Below are positions 16,248-25,337 of a stretch of DNA of 64,000 nucleotides, one piece after another. The notes below the pieces were generated by a model. The model had not been told where the DNA came from. It saw only the letters and a list, made by a program, of their open reading frames with translations, and made no database searches. How positions within the stretch are numbered: the first letter of the stretch is position 1; each line of letters begins with the position of its first letter. This DNA comes from Chitinophagaceae bacterium DXS (GTDB lineage: Bacteria > Bacteroidota > Bacteroidia > Chitinophagales > Chitinophagaceae): positions 5,531,227 through 5,595,226 of the forward strand of contig CP128386.1 in assembly GCA_030345135.1 (NCBI GenBank), read 5' to 3'. The position numbers and the translations under genes are program-made.

Positions 16248-17123
16248 TTATGTAAAATGCGGCTTACCTTCTGAAACAAAAAGGTACAGATAATCGCTGA
16301 TGACAATTCCCCAACCAGAGTGGCTACAAGTTTCATAACATTCTTTATCCCGTGTAAGCCCTACATGGGTAAACCGAAGTTCAGTTTTACCATTATTGCC
16401 CGAAAGCCAAAAGATCATTTTAGTCCCCGTCCATTCATGCTTGTCTTGTTGTAGCCAGGCAAGTTCACTTTCGGTGACTAGCCATACCAGTCTCTCATCG
16501 TGTACAAGTTCAATGACCTGTTGTTTTGAATAATGTGCGCCAGGATGACCGATCGAAAACTCGTCATGCAACTTCAGCGCGCTGCCGGTGAGATCCCTGC
16601 CGCCCCACCATCTAGCGACATCTTTGGTCAGTGCATTGAATACCACTCCTGCCGATTTATTGAATTCAATTGCCAACGAAAAATCGTCTTTTGTTTTACC
16701 ATGCACGAGATAATTATACAGCAACTCCTTCACTGTCAATTGGCAGATATGAACAAGCCTTTCGACTTCATCGGCCAAAACGATACCGTCATAGGTATAT
16801 GTAATCTGTGTTGTAGCATTTGTAGCAACCAGATCAAAAATCATTTTGGTGCCCGTCCACTCAAAGCCATCGGTTTTGCGAAGGCTTTCGGTTGTGATCC
16901 ATGCAAATCGTTTGCCCGGTTCGAAATCAATTACCTTGTTTTTAGAATAATGATCCTCACCCGCTCGTAATGTGAACTCAACTCCAGGGCCGGGTCTTTC
17001 ACCTTCCAGATCTTCCGGCCACCATTTAACAAGATCTATTATCTGGTCAAATATGTCGTCAGCAATTCCAGGGACTGCGATAGCAATCTGGTAAATCGCT
17101 GGCTTGTACTTTTGTGTTTCCAT
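16248..17123 (-). CDS. Tandem SRPBCC (AHSA1-type) domain protein
   Basis: A 291-residue protein made of two related SRPBCC domains (about residues 8-140 and 145-290). Each repeats the family signature EWTGTKMIF preceded by a KRFAWITTES or ERLVWLVTES strand, and the second ends THVGLTRDKECYETCSHSG. SRPBCC domains form a deep hydrophobic pocket for lipids or small aromatics. No catalytic role can be assigned. The gene starts 9 bases after the single-domain paralogue at 17133-17582 and shares its strand, so the two are very likely co-transcribed, with the AraC-type regulator further upstream. The single-domain copy and the C-terminal half here are the closest by motif. Confidence 0.8.
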   Translation of the reverse strand: METQKYKPAIYQIAIAVPGIADDIFDQIIDLVKWWPEDLEGERPGPGVEFTLRAGEDHYSKNKVIDFEPGKRFAWITTESLRKTDGFEWTGTKMIFDLVATNATTQITYTYDGIVLADEVERLVHICQLTVKELLYNYLVHGKTKDDFSLAIEFNKSAGVVFNALTKDVARWWGGRDLTGSALKLHDEFSIGHPGAHYSKQQVIELVHDERLVWLVTESELAWLQQDKHEWTGTKMIFWLSGNNGKTELRFTHVGLTRDKECYETCSHSGWGIVISDYLYLFVSEGKPHFT

Positions 17124-17132
17124 TGCCTACAC

Positions 17133-17582
17133 TTATTTCGTAGATTTTCTAAAAACACCATTTCCTGTCGTCAAATATGAAACGAGGCTTGTCTGTATCC
17201 AATGCGTCCAGCCAGGTTCACAATCTACATAACACTCTGAATCTGGAGTCAGCCCTTCGTGTGTAAACATTACATGAGTGCTTCCATCATGTTCATCAAG
17301 GTCAAAGACCATCTTCGTGCCAGCCCACTCTTTTTTATCTTTATACCAGGGCATGTTGCAATCGGCAACCAGCCACGCAATTTTTTTAGCCGGTACAAGT
17401 TCACTTACCGTGCAGTTAAAAAAAGAATCTCCACCCATTTCGATGACAAAGTTGTCATCCTTGTTGCTAGCACTGCCAGTAAAGGAGACACCCCACCAGC
17501 CAGGTACATTGCTGATTTTTTGCATTATCTCTGCCGCACTTAAATTGACTGTAAAGTTTCTGCTGTAGTTGTTCGCTTCCAT
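17133..17582 (-). CDS. Single SRPBCC (AHSA1-type) domain protein
   Basis: A 149-residue protein covering one SRPBCC domain. It shows VPGWWGVSFTGSA near the front, the shared EWAGTKMVFDL strand, and the ending THEGLTPDSECYVDCEPGW, then a C-terminal helix. Relatives are widespread in Bacteroidota, often beside AraC-type regulators. It lies 61 bases downstream of the AraC gene and 9 bases before the two-domain paralogue, so these three genes look like one unit. The set of three related domains suggests duplication in place. Confidence 0.82.
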   Translation of the reverse strand: MEANNYSRNFTVNLSAAEIMQKISNVPGWWGVSFTGSASNKDDNFVIEMGGDSFFNCTVSELVPAKKIAWLVADCNMPWYKDKKEWAGTKMVFDLDEHDGSTHVMFTHEGLTPDSECYVDCEPGWTHWIQTSLVSYLTTGNGVFRKSTK

Positions 17583-17643
17583 CTTTTTTTTGTTTTATAC
17601 AAAGCTAGAACGGCCGAAACAATTACCGTTGTACAAATCGGAA

Positions 17644-18474
17644 CTAGCTTGTATAATGCTTTGTTGCAAGCTCGTTTAGTCTACGCTGCAGTTCGGTTGG
17701 TGTGCTTCCTGTAAAACGCTTAAATGACCTAAGAAAATGTGATTGGTCGTGGTAATATTCGTAGATATGTGTTTTTAGCATGTCGTAACTGACGCCTGAT
17801 GAAAAAACCTGGTAGCATTGCTTGAAGCGAACAATTTCCGCGAAGTTTTTGGCGCCGGTGCCCATGTGCTCACTAAACTTGCGATGCAGCCACCGCGCAC
17901 TGTAGCCTGTTGCTTTTTCAAGTTGTGAAACGGTAACTATGCCCCTGGCTTGCGTAATGCGATTAACGCAGTAGTCATAAATGGAGTCGGCCTTGCCGAT
18001 GTGTAATTGCTCGAGAAGAAACTGCTGTAACAAATGAAGTTTCATGGCCAAGTTAGGCGCTTCACCAAGCTGTATTTCGAGAGCGTGGCCAGGCTTACCT
18101 AAGAGTTCCGGCAGCATGTGCAGCTGGTTGTTGAGCGCTGCATAGGGTAAATGAAACAGTCGATATACGCCGATCGGGTTGAGCTCAATGACGATCGTAC
18201 TGGTCGGCATATCGTCGCTAGGGTCCAACACAACGGGCCTATCTATAAGACCGGATAAACTCAACTGGTCTTCTTTCTGTGTGAAGCTTCTACCGTCTAT
18301 TTGCGCTACCATACCATTTTTACAGGTAAGCGTGAGCTTGAAATTAGCGTTGGGTACGATTAGCTTCATATCCTCCGCCGGAAGCCGGCCGCTACTTTCA
18401 AACACCCACATCTTAGCCACATATGGGATTAGCGCAGGATGGGGCGTAACAGGATGAAATAGAAATTCTACCAT
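17644..18474 (-). CDS. AraC-family transcriptional regulator
   Basis: A 276-residue protein. The N-terminal half (about 1-150, starting FLFHPVTPHPALIPYV) resembles the DUF6597/ligand-binding part of Bacteroidota AraC proteins. The C-terminal half holds the paired helix-turn-helix: VSQLEKATGYSARWLHRKF for the first and a HDQSHFLRSFKRFTGSTP segment for the second, the hallmark AraC ending. It precedes the two SRPBCC genes on the same strand and probably controls them. The effector is unknown. Confidence 0.88.
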   Translation of the reverse strand: MVEFLFHPVTPHPALIPYVAKMWVFESSGRLPAEDMKLIVPNANFKLTLTCKNGMVAQIDGRSFTQKEDQLSLSGLIDRPVVLDPSDDMPTSTIVIELNPIGVYRLFHLPYAALNNQLHMLPELLGKPGHALEIQLGEAPNLAMKLHLLQQFLLEQLHIGKADSIYDYCVNRITQARGIVTVSQLEKATGYSARWLHRKFSEHMGTGAKNFAEIVRFKQCYQVFSSGVSYDMLKTHIYEYYHDQSHFLRSFKRFTGSTPTELQRRLNELATKHYTS

Positions 18475-18643
18475 TGCTCACTAAAATTAAGCATTAATCC
18501 CAACATGCAGCTTTGCTTGTTGTTAGGTATGTGCATTCATCTTTCCTCCGTTATTCGGCTTAATTTGCATCTAAACATCTCAATGGTTTAAAAAAACTCC
18601 CGCGTATCGAAGCATTACAGGTTAAATAAATAATGCAAACGGA

Positions 18644-18850
18644 TCATTCCCGAAGAATAAGGCAAAGCATCTTTTCATCAAATTGTTGATAGTACCGAAA
18701 AGCAGTCAAACCATCGCCGATAACTACCGGATTAATCAACAGGTATAGCTCGTCGATAAAACGCGATTGAAATAAACTCGATACCAGTGTCGCACCTCCG
18801 TGGACCAGAATACTATCTTTCAGAATACACTTCAATTTTGTTATGGTAGG
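18644..18850 (-). pseudogene. C-terminal remnant of a RibD/dihydrofolate reductase-family protein
   Basis: The minus-strand frame reads ILVHGGATLVSSLFQSRFID, then LYLLINPVVIGDGL and FRYY. This is the end of the RibD C-terminal domain found in Bacteroidota 'dihydrofolate reductase family' proteins. The first two thirds, including the cofactor-binding start, are missing, and the last strand is cut short. Such genes often neighbour SRPBCC/AraC genes, so it was probably part of the same cluster. Confidence 0.6.
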
Positions 18851-18881
18851 AATATTTAAAATTCCTGAATATACAGCGCTC

Positions 18882-19043
18882 CTATATATCCTGTTTCAGT
18901 TTGTCTGTTTTTTCCTTATTAATCATTCCACCAAGTTCGGCAAAAGGCATCTGAAGCGCACAAGAATTTCCGGCATAAAACGCTGGCGCTATTTATTCCG
19001 TTGCTTCTTGTGCTAGTTTGCCTTTTGCCGGCGATGTTGCCAT
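18882..19043 (-). pseudogene. Unassigned broken reading frame
   Basis: From an ATG at 19043 the minus strand reads MATSPAKGKLAQEATE, an in-frame stop, then AFYAGNSCALQMPFAELGG and NKEKTDKLKQDI to a stop at 18882. The composition looks like real protein with one nonsense codon, but I cannot name the family. It overlaps the long inverted repeat described separately. Confidence 0.3.
18938..19030. repeat. Imperfect 93-base inverted repeat upstream of radC-like gene
   Basis: Arms CGGCAAAAGGCA (18938-18949) and TGCCTTTTGCCG (19019-19030) pair over 12 bp. Inside them GCACAAGAA (18958-18966) pairs with TTCTTGTGC (19005-19013) over 9 bp. An 8/5-base internal loop separates the two stems and a 38-base loop closes the structure. 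It ends 42 bases before the radC-like start. Confidence 0.7.
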
Positions 19044-19071
19044 AATTAATTCATCAATTAAAAATTAAGTT

Positions 19072-19539
19072 ATGGAACAGTCATCATTCAAATCATTAAA
19101 CAAAGTGGCAGAAGTTGAAATCAGATATCGCAACAAGACGAGAGTATCTGAAAGACCAATTATTCACAATTCTAAAGACGCGTATCAAATCTTACTTGCA
19201 AATTGGAATAAAGATAAAATTGAGTATGTTGAAGAATTTAAAATTCTCTTGTTGAATTTTACCAATGCTGTTTTAGGAATTAGTCACATATCCAGTGGTT
19301 CTGGAAGAGCAACAATAGCTGACCCTAAAATAATTTTTACGACAGCTTTAAAGGCTAATGCCTCCGCTATTATACTTTCTCATTGCCATCCGTCAGGCTG
19401 CCTCAAACCAAGCCCGGAAGACTTAAATCTGACTACAAAACTAGTTGAATGCGGTAAACTTTTAGATATCAAAGTTCTTGATCATTTAATCGTCACAGCG
19501 GATGGTTACTTATCAATTTGTGATGAAGGGCTCATGTGA
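19072..19539 (+). CDS. RadC-like JAB/MPN domain protein
   Basis: A 155-residue protein. The JAMM metal motif is visible as SHCHPSGCLKPSPEDLNLT, followed by KLLDIKVLDHLIVTADGYLS. The family's usual first HNH-type spacing is kept (H-x-HPSG, then Asp 11 residues on), so zinc binding is likely. The N-terminal helix-hairpin-helix of full RadC is absent. Short RadC/JAB proteins of this sort are typical cargo of Bacteroidota conjugative and mobilizable elements; their function is not settled. It sits on the left side of the mobilization region and ends in a terminator that overlaps the stop codon. Confidence 0.88.
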   Translation: MEQSSFKSLNKVAEVEIRYRNKTRVSERPIIHNSKDAYQILLANWNKDKIEYVEEFKILLLNFTNAVLGISHISSGSGRATIADPKIIFTTALKANASAIILSHCHPSGCLKPSPEDLNLTTKLVECGKLLDIKVLDHLIVTADGYLSICDEGLM

Positions 19540-19551
19540 GCCCTTTTTTTA
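19528..19551 (+). terminator. Terminator overlapping the radC-like stop codon
   Basis: GGGCTCATGTGAGCCC forms a stem of six to seven base pairs with a tiny loop, followed by seven T residues. The TGA stop codon lies inside the hairpin. Confidence 0.75.
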
Positions 19552-19579
19552 TTCGTCATCAACTTATAAAACTCAACTA

Positions 19580-22009
19580 TTAATCGCTACCAACCATCAA
19601 CTTCTTCTCACTACTTGATAATTTGTTAAACAATCTTATCGTATATAAACCTACAGGATAACGGCTTACATCTAATCTTACAGATATCATTCCCTTAATT
19701 GGAACAACCTTTTCCTTATAAACCTCAACACCATTCATGCTCAATACAGACAGCGTATATTCATCAGCCGCAGAAGATACAAATTCTACTGTCACTGTAC
19801 TTTTTGCAGGATTAGGATATAATCTAAACGTATTCGATTGGTCAGCTATACCTGCAACTCTTGATGACGACATTTCAGGAGTCTGAATGAACACCGTTTT
19901 AGTTTTAACCGGCGGCGCTCCACACGCATTGTATAGTTTCACTGAAATCTTTGCTGTTGTATCTCCCCATTTCACCACAACAGAATTTGTTCCCTTACCC
20001 GAAATAATACCGGCATTTTGCGGAATAAGCCAGGCATACAATCCGTCAGGATAAGACGGACTCACACTGAAGACACCCAGCGCTCCTTTCTGCAGGAATG
20101 CGGGCCCCGAAATTTCTGAAAGAGGCGGTGGAATACTATCAAAGACTTTGCATACAACCGGTTTACTTGTGGCTATAGCAGGTATTGCGCAATGGTAATT
20201 CATAATCACACTACAAGTTACCTGATCGCCATTTAATAGTGAATCATCCCTATAGGTTATTGAATTTTCGCCAACTACAATTCCATTCTTTTTCCACTGA
20301 TAAGTAGCGGTTGAACTAATTCTGAGCGTTTGTGCCGTAAACACTACAGGCGTGCCTTTGCAAATACTATTTATATGATCAGGAATAACTTCCACTACTG
20401 CACGTAAAATTCGATCTACTTTGTAAACAATTTTATTACTTTCATACTGTCCGTGTTTTGTCATATACACCGCCCAAATGGTATCGTTGTTTTTCATATT
20501 TGCGGGAATCCAGTAATTGGTTGTGACGGCAGTAAACTTCCCGTTTCTTACCCATCTCACAAATGAATTTGGCCCTCCATTCGCCACAGTTGCTAGAAGG
20601 CCAGGTCGATCATAATCACAAATATTTGTAGGCGAACTGCTTACAGAAATACGTGGTGTATTGATCTTCATTATCCAATAATCAAATTTGCCACGACTAT
20701 TGGAAGCATCACCATTAGGTGACTCAGATGCTGACGAAACTACATAACCGGAATCGGCTGTTTCGAATATGTCACGTGCAAGATCATTTTCCGATCCCCC
20801 ATAGCTCTGTTGCCATTGTAACAACCCTTGTCCATCCAGTTTAACAAGCCAAATATCTGTAGTAGTTGTGGCGCCGTGATGTCCTGAAACATCTCCATCA
20901 TTTGACCAGCTATGTCCGCCAACAAGGTAGCCGCCGTCCCTGGTTAAGCATACACTGGTTGCGTGATCACCATTTTGATAAATTGTAAGGCTATTTCCAC
21001 CATAAGTTTTTTCCCATAAAATATTTCCATTTGGCGCTAGCTTTAAAACCATGTAATCATAACCTGAAAAACGCTTGTCGCTAATATCTCCATTGGAAGA
21101 ATTGGTGGAACCAACCAGGATATAATTTCCATCTGCAGTAGCCTTAAGCTGTCCAACCTTCTCATCGAAACCGCCGCCAATACATTTCTGCCATTCAAGC
21201 TGGCCTGTTGAACTAAGTTTTACCAACCATCCATCTCCATAGAAGCCACTGGGATCATGGTTACCAGCAACGTCTCCATCATTTGAATTAGTCGTCCCTG
21301 CAATGAGGAACCCACCATCTTGCGTTAATTCAAGCGCGTTTGCATCTTCCTGTGATCGTCCGCCAAGGCATTTCTGCCATTGCAATTGTCCTGTATTATC
21401 CACCTTGACAACCCAGATATCACTAAAGCCGGAATTGCCATGCAATCCGGATACATCGCCGTCATTTGAATTGGTAAAACCCATCATTACAAACCCACCA
21501 TCGTTGGTTTGTTTGATACATCGTCCAACATCGCTCTTTGATCCGCCCAGGCATTTTTTCCATACCACGCTGCCCTCACTATCTAATTTAGCGAGCCAAA
21601 AGTCCATGTAAGCACCTCCATGAAATCCCGCTGCATCTCCGTCATTTGAAGAAGTTGAGCCCAATATTGTGTATCCCCCATCAGTGTTAGCGATAATTTG
21701 CGATATGTCATCCGGCTTAATGCCACCCAGGGACTTTTCCCACTCGAGATTTCCCTGGCTATCAGTCTTAACGACCCACGCATCCAGAAATGGCTCGTAG
21801 CCCGTATGGCCACCGGATACGTCGCTATTATTGTGAGAAAATGTTGAGCCAACCATTAAAAACCCACTATCATGACTCATTATCGTAGAATTGAGATATT
21901 CATTAGCCTGGCCGCCGTACCTGTGTTGCCATTGTACTATCGGTTTATTCTGACCAAAAAGAACGCAGGAGATGAAGCAACAAAGCGAAGTGTAGAGGAT
22001 TGATTTCAT
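19580..22009 (-). CDS. T9SS-exported repeat protein
   Basis: An 809-residue protein. The start at 22009 gives a clean signal peptide (MKSILYTSLCCFISCVLFGQ). About eight repeats of 55-65 residues follow, each with WVVKxDxxGxLxWxKxxGG and GGFxxxGxTxSNDGDVSG-type text, probably a propeller with Asp-rich calcium-like turns. From about residue 460 come two immunoglobulin/PKD-like domains. The last 85 residues (starting RLYPNPAKSTVTVEF) form a type A T9SS sorting domain, so the protein should be secreted and attached to the cell surface. Its place between radC-like and primase genes on the opposite strand suggests cargo of the mobile element. The role may be surface binding; no enzyme motif is visible. 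Confidence 0.85.
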   Translation of the reverse strand: MKSILYTSLCCFISCVLFGQNKPIVQWQHRYGGQANEYLNSTIMSHDSGFLMVGSTFSHNNSDVSGGHTGYEPFLDAWVVKTDSQGNLEWEKSLGGIKPDDISQIIANTDGGYTILGSTSSNDGDAAGFHGGAYMDFWLAKLDSEGSVVWKKCLGGSKSDVGRCIKQTNDGGFVMMGFTNSNDGDVSGLHGNSGFSDIWVVKVDNTGQLQWQKCLGGRSQEDANALELTQDGGFLIAGTTNSNDGDVAGNHDPSGFYGDGWLVKLSSTGQLEWQKCIGGGFDEKVGQLKATADGNYILVGSTNSSNGDISDKRFSGYDYMVLKLAPNGNILWEKTYGGNSLTIYQNGDHATSVCLTRDGGYLVGGHSWSNDGDVSGHHGATTTTDIWLVKLDGQGLLQWQQSYGGSENDLARDIFETADSGYVVSSASESPNGDASNSRGKFDYWIMKINTPRISVSSSPTNICDYDRPGLLATVANGGPNSFVRWVRNGKFTAVTTNYWIPANMKNNDTIWAVYMTKHGQYESNKIVYKVDRILRAVVEVIPDHINSICKGTPVVFTAQTLRISSTATYQWKKNGIVVGENSITYRDDSLLNGDQVTCSVIMNYHCAIPAIATSKPVVCKVFDSIPPPLSEISGPAFLQKGALGVFSVSPSYPDGLYAWLIPQNAGIISGKGTNSVVVKWGDTTAKISVKLYNACGAPPVKTKTVFIQTPEMSSSRVAGIADQSNTFRLYPNPAKSTVTVEFVSSAADEYTLSVLSMNGVEVYKEKVVPIKGMISVRLDVSRYPVGLYTIRLFNKLSSSEKKLMVGSD

Positions 22010-22148
22010 ATAGCTGAGTGTTAGGTGACTAATGCTGTAAGGGAAGCAAATGATCACCAAAATTAATAGCCGCCTTTGCCAATGTCAATAGCGGATAGAA
22101 ATTTTAAGGTCAACACCAGATAGATTAAGTGCATTGGCTCAATTGATT

Positions 22149-22415
22149 TCATGCAAGCTTGGCCAGGTGATCATACATTTCTTTTAGCCCGGATTTTTCC
22201 AACAATTCAATAGAAACAGCTTTTAATGTTTGTTCTACATCCATGTCAAATCCTCTTTTGTCCTTATCGCCATCTAACAAGGAATGCTCTATTGCATTGA
22301 CAAGGCATAATATATTTTTTCTTGGCAACTGCAAAAGCACTTTGACGGACTCATTCATCCCGGGTGAACACAGTATTGTACTATACACTTTTTCTAAATC
22401 ATTTTTTGAAAGCAT
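22149..22415 (-). CDS. Hypothetical small helical protein
   Basis: An 88-residue, probably all-helical protein (MLSKNDLEKVYSTILCSPGM, later AIEHSLLDGDKDKRGF). No signal peptide or TM segment. I do not recognise a family. It is divergent from the primase gene, within the mobilization region, so it may be a small accessory or regulatory protein of the element. Confidence 0.5.
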   Translation of the reverse strand: MLSKNDLEKVYSTILCSPGMNESVKVLLQLPRKNILCLVNAIEHSLLDGDKDKRGFDMDVEQTLKAVSIELLEKSGLKEMYDHLAKLA

Positions 22416-22524
22416 AGCTATGTTTTTGGTTTGCTAATTCAAGTCCAAAAGTATCCAGAAAGCATTGAGGTTAAAACCGTCCTTTAGAAATTAAAGGAGT
22501 TCAATTTTCAACAAAGTGCCATTT

Positions 22525-22532
22525 TACTTTCG
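22525..22532 (+). promoter_or_regulatory. Bacteroidota -7-like box before the primase gene
   Basis: TACTTTCG fits the TAnnTTTG consensus at 7 of 8 positions and lies 32 bases before the ATG. A matching TTTG box upstream is not clear. Confidence 0.35.
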
Positions 22533-22564
22533 TCAACCACACATTCAAATCAAAAACGTTAATT

Positions 22565-23461
22565 ATGGACATAAGAGAAAAGCTCAATTACATCAAACAA
22601 TTGAACATTGTTGATCATCTCGAATCGCTTAACATATATCCTTCAAAGATTGTTAACTGTAACTATTGGTATACATCTCCCCTGCGCAACGAAAAGACAC
22701 CCTCATTTAAGGTCGATAGAACAAAGAATCTCTGGTTTGATTTTGGACTGGGAAAAGGAGGCTCATTAATCGACTTTATTTTACTTTATAAGGATTGGAC
22801 AATTGGTGATCTTATTAGAAATTCAAATGGAAATTATCCCAATTCAATTTCTAATATACCTGCCCCTGCAATCAATAAAAAAGCTGACCATAAGATTGAA
22901 ATCCTCTCTTCAAAAACAATCAGCTCCTACCCTTTGGTTGACTATTTAAAGTCCAGGAAAATTCCTCTTGATGTAGCACAAAAATATTGCTCTGAAATTC
23001 ATTACCGTTTAGGCGAAAAGGAATACTACGCCATAGGATTTAAAAATGATTCCGGTGGCTATGAATTGAGGAATAAATACATGAAATTAAGTACTTCGCC
23101 TAAGGATCATACAACCCTCCTAAACAATGCAACAAGAATCTGTGTTTTTGAGGGATTTTTTGATTTTCTCTCCTTCATTGCCATCACTAAAAACCAACAG
23201 CCTTCTGCCGATTTCCTGATCTTAAATTCACTCTCATTTTTTGAAAAGGCAAAGCATATTTTAAACAGGTATGATAATGTTGACCTATTCCTCGACAACG
23301 ATGCACCCGGACAAAATTGCAGCCAGGCAGCATGCCAAGAAAATAGTAATTACAAAGATCAAAGCAAGCTCTATTCTCAAAATAAAGACCTGAATGAATG
23401 GTTGATACTATTCGGTAAACAACAAAAGCAAAAGCATTCAGGATTAGGATTCAAAACGTAA
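22565..23461 (+). CDS. CHC2/Toprim primase-like protein of a mobile element
   Basis: A 298-residue protein. The N-terminal CHC2-type domain reads NYWYTSPLRNEKTPSFKVDR and then LWFDFGLGKGGSLIDFI, the standard form in Bacteroidota element primases, with a reduced set of zinc Cys. The Toprim part shows the Glu strand ICVFEGFFDFLSF and the acidic pair VDLFLDNDAPGQ. It would prime replication of transferred single-stranded DNA, or take part in element maintenance. It precedes the mob genes on the same strand and is probably part of the element core. The C-terminus is short compared with cellular DnaG, which is normal for this group. Confidence 0.85.
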   Translation: MDIREKLNYIKQLNIVDHLESLNIYPSKIVNCNYWYTSPLRNEKTPSFKVDRTKNLWFDFGLGKGGSLIDFILLYKDWTIGDLIRNSNGNYPNSISNIPAPAINKKADHKIEILSSKTISSYPLVDYLKSRKIPLDVAQKYCSEIHYRLGEKEYYAIGFKNDSGGYELRNKYMKLSTSPKDHTTLLNNATRICVFEGFFDFLSFIAITKNQQPSADFLILNSLSFFEKAKHILNRYDNVDLFLDNDAPGQNCSQAACQENSNYKDQSKLYSQNKDLNEWLILFGKQQKQKHSGLGFKT

Positions 23462-23652
23462 ACACCAGTTGCAAGTTGGCTGAAAATCTTCAAGCTCATG
23501 AAGATCTTATCGAAAAGTTGTTTAGATCGCCTTATCCGCGATCGGCAAGATGTCCGTTTGTATCACAAACGTTTTTCTGCCGCTCTTCACTCGGAACTCG
23601 TGGGCGGTAATGCCCTTGAAAAACAAGCTTTAAAATTTGTAAATGAACTGTG
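23462..23652. other. Candidate origin of transfer (oriT) upstream of the mob genes
   Basis: The gap before the MobC-like gene contains a perfect 7-bp inverted repeat CGTTTGT/ACAAACG (23555-23571, 3-base loop) followed by TTTTT. The gap between primase and mob genes is the usual position of oriT in Bacteroidota mobilizable elements. The hairpin could equally be a terminator for the primase gene. No nick site can be named from sequence alone. Confidence 0.35.
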
Positions 23653-24042
23653 ATGACAAAAGCACAAAACAAGAAGAATAGATGGCTGCATATACGTTTA
23701 AGCGAACCGGAATATCAAAAGATTAATGGTTACTATCAACAAACAACCTGTCGAAAATTAAGTCAGTATGCACGTAATGTCTTACTTCAAAAAGCAGTTG
23801 TATTCAAGCATCGCAACCAGTCACTAGATGACTTTATGACAGCATTAATTGAACTCAGAAAGGAGCTGAATGCTATTGGAAATAACCTCAATCAAACCGT
23901 AAAAAAACTGCATACCCTTCAAGCCATTGACGAGTTTAAAAGCTGGCTGGAAACAGCTCAGTTGCAGCGGCAAAAAGTAGTCGAAAAAACGGAGCAAATC
24001 CAATTAAAGATTAATCAAATTTCAGCGCAATGGTTGCAGTAA
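23653..24042 (+). CDS. MobC-like relaxosome accessory protein
   Basis: About 129 residues from the ATG at 23653. It has the basic ribbon-helix-helix start RWLHIRLSEPEYQKINGYYQ and a later RKELNAIGNNLNQTVKKLH helix, the MobC signature in which an Asn-rich helix follows. MobC proteins bind near oriT and help the relaxase open the strand. The stop overlaps the relaxase start by 13 bases, so the two are translated together. The length and position match mobA/mobC genes of Bacteroidota mobilizable transposons. Confidence 0.82.
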   Translation: MTKAQNKKNRWLHIRLSEPEYQKINGYYQQTTCRKLSQYARNVLLQKAVVFKHRNQSLDDFMTALIELRKELNAIGNNLNQTVKKLHTLQAIDEFKSWLETAQLQRQKVVEKTEQIQLKINQISAQWLQ

Positions 24043-25324
24043 TAAATACCGGAAATTCGATTAGCCGAACACTCAATTACAATGAGCAAAAAGTTCAGGA
24101 AGGAAAAGCCAAATGCATTGGTGCAGTTAATTATCCAAAAGACCCTGATCAGCTCAATTTTCATGAGAAATTAAACATGCTAAAAAGGCAAGCCGAACTA
24201 AATGAAAATGTGAAACGAAATAGTGTACATATCTCACTGAATTTCGATCCATCAGACCGGCTTGACGCAGAGAAGATGTTATCCATTGCTCACTCTTATA
24301 TGACGGAGATTGGATTCGGAAATCAGCCCTATCTTATCTATCAACATTTTGATGCAGGACATCCGCATCTACACCTGGTATCATTTAAAGTTAGAAACGA
24401 TGGCAGCCGTATAGACATGCAAAACATCGGCCGAAATCAGTCTCGCAAGGCTTGTGAATCACTGGAAAAGGCATACAAACTCACTGTTGCAAAGGGCCGA
24501 AAACAGACAATAACGAAATCGGCAAACACTATTGAGGTTGCCAGGTATGGCAAGTCTGAAACGCGGCGTGCCATCAGTAATGTTCTTGAAAAGGTCCTAC
24601 CTCAATATTTATATACATCTCTGCCGGAATTAAATGCAGTTTTAAAGCAGTATAATGTAGCAGTTGATGGATGCAATACCAACTCAAGAACATTTAGAAA
24701 CAACGGCTTGTTTTACCGTCTTTTGGATAGCAAAGGGAAACCTGTAGGAATTCCAATAAAAGCAAGTCTTTTCTATAACAATCCCGGACTAAAATTTTTG
24801 ACTGAACGTTTTAACGAAAATGAATATAAAAAACTCCCTTTTAAATCGAGGATAAAGAATGCAGTGAACATCGCATTTACAAAAAACAAAATATTGATTT
24901 AAAAAGTTTTGTAGATATTCTGCAAAAGGATGGAATACATGTTGTCCTAAGACAAAATGCAAAGGGAATTAACTATGGCATTACTTATATCGATCATCAA
25001 ACCAGGGCTGTTTTTAATGGAAGCGACCTCGGAAAGGATTATAGTATCAGGGCCATTATAGACAGATGCAAAGGGACTACTGATTTCAGTAGTCGCGACA
25101 AATTAAGACTTGGTGTCCCTAACAACGAACGAAATTTTGCAAAGCCATCAAAAGATCCATCCGTCTCATATTCTCCGTACAGATATCATCCTGATAAGAT
25201 TGAATATTTCTTTGAAAAACTTGTGAAGGATGCGCTTCGACCTGAAGCCAATTTTGACTACGTTTCTCCCGGCTTTAAGAAGAAAACTAAAAAGAGAAAA
25301 AGAAAACAATCAAACAATCTCTAA
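24030..25324 (+). pseudogene. Relaxase/mobilization nuclease, split by a frameshift
   Basis: The first frame (24030-24902) encodes a relaxase domain. Motif I with a likely catalytic Tyr is SRTLNYNEQKVQEGKA. The three-His metal motif is YQHFDAGHPHLHLVSF. The frame ends early after TKNKILI. One base later the frame reads NIDLKSFVDILQKDGIHVVL, then GINYGITYIDHQTRAVFNGS and a Lys/Arg-rich C-terminus ending at 25324, which is the normal second half of this family. A missing A in an A-run near 24888 explains the break, so this may be a real mutation or a read error. The N-terminal nuclease domain alone could still cut oriT, but the tail would be lost. Confidence 0.8.
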
Positions 25325-25337
25325 AATTATAGTTGTT

